Shown: positions 59,739-64,000 of the stretch, in pieces
How positions within the stretch are numbered: position 1 is the first letter of the stretch
Layout: the number at the start of each line of letters is the position of its first letter
From: Bacteroides intestinalis
Lineage (GTDB): Bacteria > Bacteroidota > Bacteroidia > Bacteroidales > Bacteroidaceae
Direction: 5' to 3'
DNA: 64,000 nt
Assembly (NCBI RefSeq): GCF_003464595.1
Contig: NZ_QRZF01000006.1
Coordinates: forward strand, 248,001 to 312,000
The notes under the pieces: model-generated
What the model was told of the DNA's origin: nothing
What the model saw: only the letters and a program-made list of their open reading frames with translations
Database searches by the model: none
Program-made: the position numbers and the translations under genes

Positions 59739-62087
59739 TTATTTGAGTAAGCGGACCTCATAAATGGCAGGTGTCCACTCCGTTCCGTCCGGACTGAAGC
59801 GTATCGGATAGCTACCTGTACTTAACTTTTGGGGTAAAGAATAACAGATCGTTATAAAACCCTCTTTATCAGGTTTGCTGATCGTAGGGCTAACGGTCAG
59901 TTTTTCATTGTTAAGAAGGATGGCTACCTTGGTATAATCCTCTTTCCGTACAGTGATCATCAGCTGGCTGGCTTCCTCTTTTACTTTGAGGTTATAACTG
60001 AACCAACCTTTGGCACGCCGGAAATGACGGTCTTTATTGATTCCAGTTTCTGCCTGCTCATACTGAATACCATGATCTGATTCAGGCTGTTGTTCGCCGG
60101 GGAAAATGAGATCTACAGTCTGGTTGGCAAGTTCCATTGCTTTACGCTCGCTCAATGCCACTTCTTTGCGGATACTTTCTACTTCAGCTTCGGTTACCTG
60201 ATGGAAATAAACGGCATAACGAGAATCGTGAAGACGGAAGAAAGGAATCAATTTCAGCGCTTCTTTCTGTGCCGGATAGACACTACCGGTATAAGTAAAT
60301 GCAACCAAGTCATCGTTTATCTTCCGGAGTGATTGAGGTAGAGACGCGGCGGAACCTATCAGCATCGGTATTTCTTGCATGGAAATCTGTTTGCCATGGG
60401 CAATGTGCCCGCCACGGCTGTCATCTGCATAAAGCCCGTCCATATTCTCTGTCCCTGTGGGGCTGGCAAGTACGATGGGGCCATACATGAATGCATAGAA
60501 ATTTTCCCGATCCGGTATTTGCTCCAAGGCAACCTGCATGGGCATATTCAGTGTGATTTCATCTCCGGCTTTCCATTTGCGGTGAATGGTCAGGTACTCT
60601 CCCGGTTGGGCATTCGTTTCTTGTACTTTTCCATTAACGGAAACGCTGGCGCCTTTAGCCCAGGAGGGGTAACGGAGTTTGAGGCTGAATGCTTTCTTCT
60701 TGCTCTTTTCCACGCGGAATCTGATTTGCTCTTCGTCGGGGAAACGGGTTTCCTGTACCAGGGTTATCTTTTTCTCTTTCCAGGTCAGACGGGAGGGGAT
60801 GAAGAGGTTTACATACAGCGTATCCTTTGCATGGGCGTAAATAAACTCTCCGTATTTGGTGTGATTCTCCAATCCGGAACCGACGCAACACCACATGGAT
60901 GTTTCCGGTTGCGAATAAACGCGGTAGTGTCCCGGACGCATAGGGGTGAAGTAAACAAATCCACCCTTTGTTGGCTGTTGTGAGGCAAGGATATGATTAT
61001 ATAAAGCACGTTCGTAATAATCGGCAAAACGAATGTCGGGAGAAGTCTGGTAAAGCATCTTCGTCAGGCGAAGCATGTTGTAAGTATTACAAGTCTCCGG
61101 ACCTTGCACATCATTAAGCATGGATGTGAAATTGTCTGCCGGATGAAAATGTTCGCGTACACTGTTGCCACCAATGCAGACGGAACGATGATTTACCACT
61201 GTGTTCCAGAAGAAGCGGGCGGCGTGATCCCAGTTCTGGTCTTGTGCAAGATCGGCGATACGTTTGTAGCCGATAACCTTCGGTATCTGTGTGTTGGCAT
61301 GCATGCCTGTCAGGCGGTCTTCATCCTTCACAAGAGGGTCCAGAATTACTTTATGGGAGAAGCGGCGTGCCAGTTCCAAGTATTTCTTGTCACCTGTGAT
61401 TTCGGCAACATCAGCGAAAGTTTCGTTCAGTCCTCCGTGTTCGCTGCGGAGCATGTCTTGCATTTGTTGCTCGGTGAGTCCTGCGGTGATGTCTATCATC
61501 CAGTCGGTGAGGGTCACCAACATCTCGCGGGCAAGGTCGCTTCCGGCATAGAGGTAAGCGTCGCGCAGTGCGGCATAAGTCTTGTGTATATTGTATAGGG
61601 GTACCCATTTGCCGTTGAGGTCGAAACCTCCAGCACGGATATTCCCAGCTTTAATTTCTTTCCAAAGTTGCAGGCTTCCGGGAGTTCCTCCGATGAATCC
61701 GGTGCCTACGGCTTGCTGTGCACGATGTAGTTCGTTCAGCATATAGTTCAGCCGACGGTATATGGCTGTGTCTCCGGTAGCGGCATACATCATGGAGAGT
61801 GCGGAAATGTAATGTCCGCCGATGTGTCCGTCCAGTCCGGTGTTTTCCCAGTTGGTATAACTTGGCGCTTTGGGCGTCAGTCCGGCTTCGCGCAGGAAAG
61901 GGGCGAGCAGGCGGTCGGGCTCCATGGCCATGATGTAATGTAAGTCAGTCTGTTGCGCTTGCAGGAAGGGGCTTTCCAACAGCTTAACATCTTGCAGAGG
62001 GAAATAGGAAACTTCTTGTTGGGTTTGAGTTTTCCCGGTCAGGAGAAAACAAAAAAGGAACAGGTAAGTAATAAGGATCGATTTCAT
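59739..62087 (-). CDS. GH127 beta-L-arabinofuranosidase, secreted
   Basis: Family 127 (formerly DUF1680), 782 aa, with signal peptide. The Zn-linked catalytic site is visible: Glu331 and Cys333 in GPETCNTYNML, and Cys400-Cys401 in SMWCCVGSGLENHTKYG, matching E338/C340/C417/C418 of the Bifidobacterium enzyme HypBA1. The Cys nucleophile releases beta-L-arabinofuranose, found in plant extensins and some pectins. An alpha/alpha barrel core is followed by C-terminal beta domains. The gene follows the FGGY kinase gene across a 298-bp gap and runs into the GH97 gene, consistent with an arabinose-utilisation operon. Confidence 0.93.
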   Translation of the reverse strand: MKSILITYLFLFCFLLTGKTQTQQEVSYFPLQDVKLLESPFLQAQQTDLHYIMAMEPDRLLAPFLREAGLTPKAPSYTNWENTGLDGHIGGHYISALSMMYAATGDTAIYRRLNYMLNELHRAQQAVGTGFIGGTPGSLQLWKEIKAGNIRAGGFDLNGKWVPLYNIHKTYAALRDAYLYAGSDLAREMLVTLTDWMIDITAGLTEQQMQDMLRSEHGGLNETFADVAEITGDKKYLELARRFSHKVILDPLVKDEDRLTGMHANTQIPKVIGYKRIADLAQDQNWDHAARFFWNTVVNHRSVCIGGNSVREHFHPADNFTSMLNDVQGPETCNTYNMLRLTKMLYQTSPDIRFADYYERALYNHILASQQPTKGGFVYFTPMRPGHYRVYSQPETSMWCCVGSGLENHTKYGEFIYAHAKDTLYVNLFIPSRLTWKEKKITLVQETRFPDEEQIRFRVEKSKKKAFSLKLRYPSWAKGASVSVNGKVQETNAQPGEYLTIHRKWKAGDEITLNMPMQVALEQIPDRENFYAFMYGPIVLASPTGTENMDGLYADDSRGGHIAHGKQISMQEIPMLIGSAASLPQSLRKINDDLVAFTYTGSVYPAQKEALKLIPFFRLHDSRYAVYFHQVTEAEVESIRKEVALSERKAMELANQTVDLIFPGEQQPESDHGIQYEQAETGINKDRHFRRAKGWFSYNLKVKEEASQLMITVRKEDYTKVAILLNNEKLTVSPTISKPDKEGFITICYSLPQKLSTGSYPIRFSPDGTEWTPAIYEVRLLK

Positions 62088-62135
62088 ATTATATTATATT
62101 TGAGGTATAGAGATTATTTGCTTACTGACGAAAGT

Positions 62136-62261
62136 GCTTCACCTAAGCGGGTGGCGATGTTTCACCTGAACGGGTGACGATGTTTCACCTGAGCGAGTGA
62201 CAGTGTTTCACCTGAGCGAGCAACGGTACTTTGCCTGAACGGGCAACGATGCTTTGCCAGA
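62136..62261. repeat. 23-bp tandem repeat array with covarying dyads (site E)
   Basis: Five units of exactly 23 bp (starts 62136, 62159, 62182, 62205, 62228) and part of a sixth (62251). Across each junction, arms such as GGTGA and TTCACC are inverted. From the fourth junction on, both sides change together to GCAA and TTTGC, which keeps the pairing. It lies upstream of GH127 in the gap after the FGGY kinase gene. Confidence 0.88.
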
Positions 62262-62286
62262 TTCAATGAATTGTCCGAGCTTGTAG

Positions 62287-62367
62287 AACGAATGTATAGG
62301 GAGTTGCTCCGGTACCAACAGCACCCACGTGGCAGCCGAAGCTTTTCCCTATACTATTACATTCGTT
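62287..62367 (-). ncRNA. candidate structured RNA element (nested stems)
   Basis: An 81-nt region with nested pairs: AACGAATG (62287-62294) with CATTCGTT (62360-62367), TATAGGGA (62295-62302) with TCCCTATA (62346-62353), and an inner CTCCGG/CCGAAGC-type stem. A 6-nt bulge separates the two outer stems on one side only. It starts 18 bp after the kinase stop. There is no T run, so it is not an ordinary terminator. Confidence 0.5.
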
Positions 62368-62385
62368 TATTCCTTGAAGTAGGAA

Positions 62386-63984
62386 TTACTTTTTGAATTT
62401 CACTGCGGCTTCTTCGATGGGCAGTGCTGCCTTGTAGTTTTCGATGTATGCGTTAAAGCCTGCTACATCTTCAGCTGTAGGCGCTATCTCAACACCTGCA
62501 TCTCCACCAAACACCTGCTCATCCAGGAAAGCATCGAGAGGTTGCTTTTTTTCGTTGTTCACAAGGAATGACCCCAGCAACGCAATACCCCAGGCACCAC
62601 CTTCACCGGCAGTTTCCATTACGGAAATCGGTGAATTTAATGCTGCTGCAAGTACTCGCTGACCCACATTCTTAGTCTTGAACAAACCTCCGTGTCCTGT
62701 GATTCTGTCAACTTTCACCTTTTCTTCTTTGAAAAGAATGTCATTACCAATCTTGAGGACACCGACAGAAGCATACAAGTGCGTTCTCATGAAGTTCGCA
62801 AGGCTGAACTTGTCATTGGCCGAACGTACAAACATCGGTCTTCCATCTGCAAAACCTGTTACAGGTTCGCCTGAGATGTAATTGAATGAAATGAGACCGC
62901 CACAATCCGCATTGCCTGTCAGGGCATGGTTGTAGAGTTTTCCATATACTTCGTTCATATCTACAGGTATACCCAGCAGTTCCTGGTATTCCTTGAACAG
63001 ATTGATCCATGCATTGAGGTCGGACGTACAGTTGTTGCAATGTACCATGGCTACGGGACTTCCATCGGGAGTAGTAACCATATCGATCATTTCGTAGGGC
63101 TTTGACAAATCTTTCTCCAATACAATCATGGAGAATGAAGATGTACCTGCCGATACGTTTCCTGTACGCTGCTTAACGGCATTGGTTGCAACCATACCGG
63201 TACCTGCATCTCCCTCGGGCGGGCAAACCGGTATTCCAGCTTTCAAATGACCGGATACGTCGAGCATCTTAGCACCTTCCGGTGTCAGGAAACCTGCATT
63301 CTCGCCAGCCGGCAATGCCTTGGGAAGAATATCCAGTAATTTCCAGTCATATCCCTTCGGAGCGATTAACTCGTCGAACTTGGTCACCATTTCAGCGGAG
63401 TAGTTCTTGGTAACCGGGTCTATAGGGAGCATACCTGATGCATCGCCTATGCCTAATACCTTTTTACCGGTTATCTGCCAATGGATAAAACCTGCAAGCG
63501 TTGTCAGATAATTAATATCTTTCACGTGTTCTTCGTTGTCCAGAATAGCCTGATACAAGTGAGAAATGCTCCAACGCAGAGGAATATTATAAACGAATAG
63601 CTCTGATAAAGCAGCCGCAGCCTGACCTGTATTGGTGTTTCTCCAAGTACGGAAGGGCACGAGAATCTCTTCTTTATCATTGAATGCCATATAACCATGC
63701 ATCATGGCGCTGACACCGATTGCTGCCAAAGCTTCTATTTCTATGTCATAGAGCTTCTTCACGTTTGAGCGAAGGTCGGCGTAACAATCTTGCAGTCCAT
63801 ACCAGATGGCCTCAACGCTATATGTCCAAAGTCCGTCAACCAACTGGTTCTCCCAGGTGTGACTTCCTTGAGCGATGGGCTTGTTTTCCTGGTCAATCAA
63901 AACAGCCTTGATTCGGGTGGAACCGAATTCTATGCCAAGAATGGCCTTGCCTGCTTCGATGGTTGATTTTGCGTCTAGTTTCAT
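62386..63984 (-). CDS. FGGY-family carbohydrate kinase, probable L-ribulokinase
   Basis: Sugar kinase of the FGGY family, 532 aa, cytosolic. The N-terminal ATPase fold has ILGIEFGSTRIKAVLIDQ; GVSAMMHGYMAF and TWRNTNT come next, and the C-terminal FGGY part has ITGHGGLFKTKNVGQRVLAAAL and ETAGEGGAWGIALLGSF. The start is ATG 63984 (MKLDAK); TTG codons further up are less likely. The neighbourhood (arabinofuranosidases, transketolase, rpiB) suggests it phosphorylates L-ribulose from arabinose, but D-xylulokinase is a real alternative because the motif set is shared. The gene is followed by a structured element and a repeat array. Confidence 0.85.
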   Translation of the reverse strand: MKLDAKSTIEAGKAILGIEFGSTRIKAVLIDQENKPIAQGSHTWENQLVDGLWTYSVEAIWYGLQDCYADLRSNVKKLYDIEIEALAAIGVSAMMHGYMAFNDKEEILVPFRTWRNTNTGQAAAALSELFVYNIPLRWSISHLYQAILDNEEHVKDINYLTTLAGFIHWQITGKKVLGIGDASGMLPIDPVTKNYSAEMVTKFDELIAPKGYDWKLLDILPKALPAGENAGFLTPEGAKMLDVSGHLKAGIPVCPPEGDAGTGMVATNAVKQRTGNVSAGTSSFSMIVLEKDLSKPYEMIDMVTTPDGSPVAMVHCNNCTSDLNAWINLFKEYQELLGIPVDMNEVYGKLYNHALTGNADCGGLISFNYISGEPVTGFADGRPMFVRSANDKFSLANFMRTHLYASVGVLKIGNDILFKEEKVKVDRITGHGGLFKTKNVGQRVLAAALNSPISVMETAGEGGAWGIALLGSFLVNNEKKQPLDAFLDEQVFGGDAGVEIAPTAEDVAGFNAYIENYKAALPIEEAAVKFKK

Positions 63985-64000
63985 AATCAACAAAGCGCTT

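Noticed and set aside
62136..62261. Coding tandem repeat
   Set aside because: The 23-bp period is not a multiple of three and no frame stays open across it.
62386..63984. Firm call as xylulokinase
   Set aside because: The FGGY motifs do not separate xylulose from ribulose kinases; context prefers ribulokinase, so the name is left open.
1..64000. tRNA or rRNA genes, transposase, prophage or integrase genes
   Set aside because: None seen on either strand; the whole window reads as ordinary chromosomal genes.

Overview
The window comes from a gut-type Bacteroidales chromosome, most likely the genus Bacteroides. The signs are a SusC/SusD pair beside a hybrid two-component sensor, many lipoprotein or signal-peptide glycoside hydrolases, a PPi-dependent phosphofructokinase, a PerR/reverse-rubrerythrin pair, and promoters of the Bacteroides form (TTTG, about 20 bp, TAnnTTTG). 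Coding density is high. No tRNA, rRNA, CRISPR array, insertion sequence or prophage gene was recognised, and no gap between genes reaches 300 bp.

Layout. (1) 1-9.8 kb, minus strand: a nitrilase-family amidase, a giant thioester alpha-2-macroglobulin lipoprotein and penicillin-binding protein 1C (cut by the window edge), preceded by a lysophospholipid-type acyltransferase and a small conserved protein. (2) 10-12.6 kb, plus strand: PPi-phosphofructokinase and a membrane-anchored GH25 lysozyme, separated by a 29-bp-armed hairpin. (3) 12.6-17.8 kb, minus: a four-gene dlt-like cassette (adenylation enzyme, carrier protein, MBOAT, SGNH-like protein) behind prmA. (4) 18-24.3 kb: a Gly/Tyr/Trp- and Ser/Arg-rich secreted protein with an outer-membrane protein, guanine deaminase, and an ECF sigma/anti-sigma operon with two envelope proteins. 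(5) 24.4-39.5 kb: a polysaccharide utilisation locus with a T9SS-tailed glycosidase, SusD, SusC, a GH115 alpha-glucuronidase and a hybrid two-component regulator, probably aimed at a glucuronic-acid-substituted glycan such as glucuronoxylan. (6) 39.7-48.2 kb: reverse rubrerythrin and PerR with a clear operator, an orphan sensor kinase, NAD synthetase, a solute-binding-like protein and a putative porin. (7) 48.3-51.6 kb: a 2-oxoacid:ferredoxin oxidoreductase operon that includes an uncatalogued 57-aa membrane protein. (8) 51.7-64 kb: a GH28 pectinase, then an arabinose-type operon in transcription order FGGY kinase, GH127, GH97, GH51, transketolase, rpiB, which would release arabinose and feed it to the pentose phosphate pathway.

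The most unusual signal is not a gene. At least six intergenic sites hold short tandem arrays with a helical period of 22-23 bp (or 11 bp). Each site has its own unit sequence, often in both orientations, with inner dyads. At one site (62136-62261) two arm positions change together, so that pairing is kept. These arrays sit at gene 3' ends and are not CRISPRs. Other items worth a second look are the dlt-like cassette in a Gram-negative, an 81-nt nested-stem element after the FGGY kinase, TGTAAC motifs shared by the promoters of the polysaccharide locus, and the small membrane protein coupled by an ATGA overlap to the oxidoreductase alpha subunit.

All calls rest on reading the sequence and on recalled family knowledge; no database search was run.
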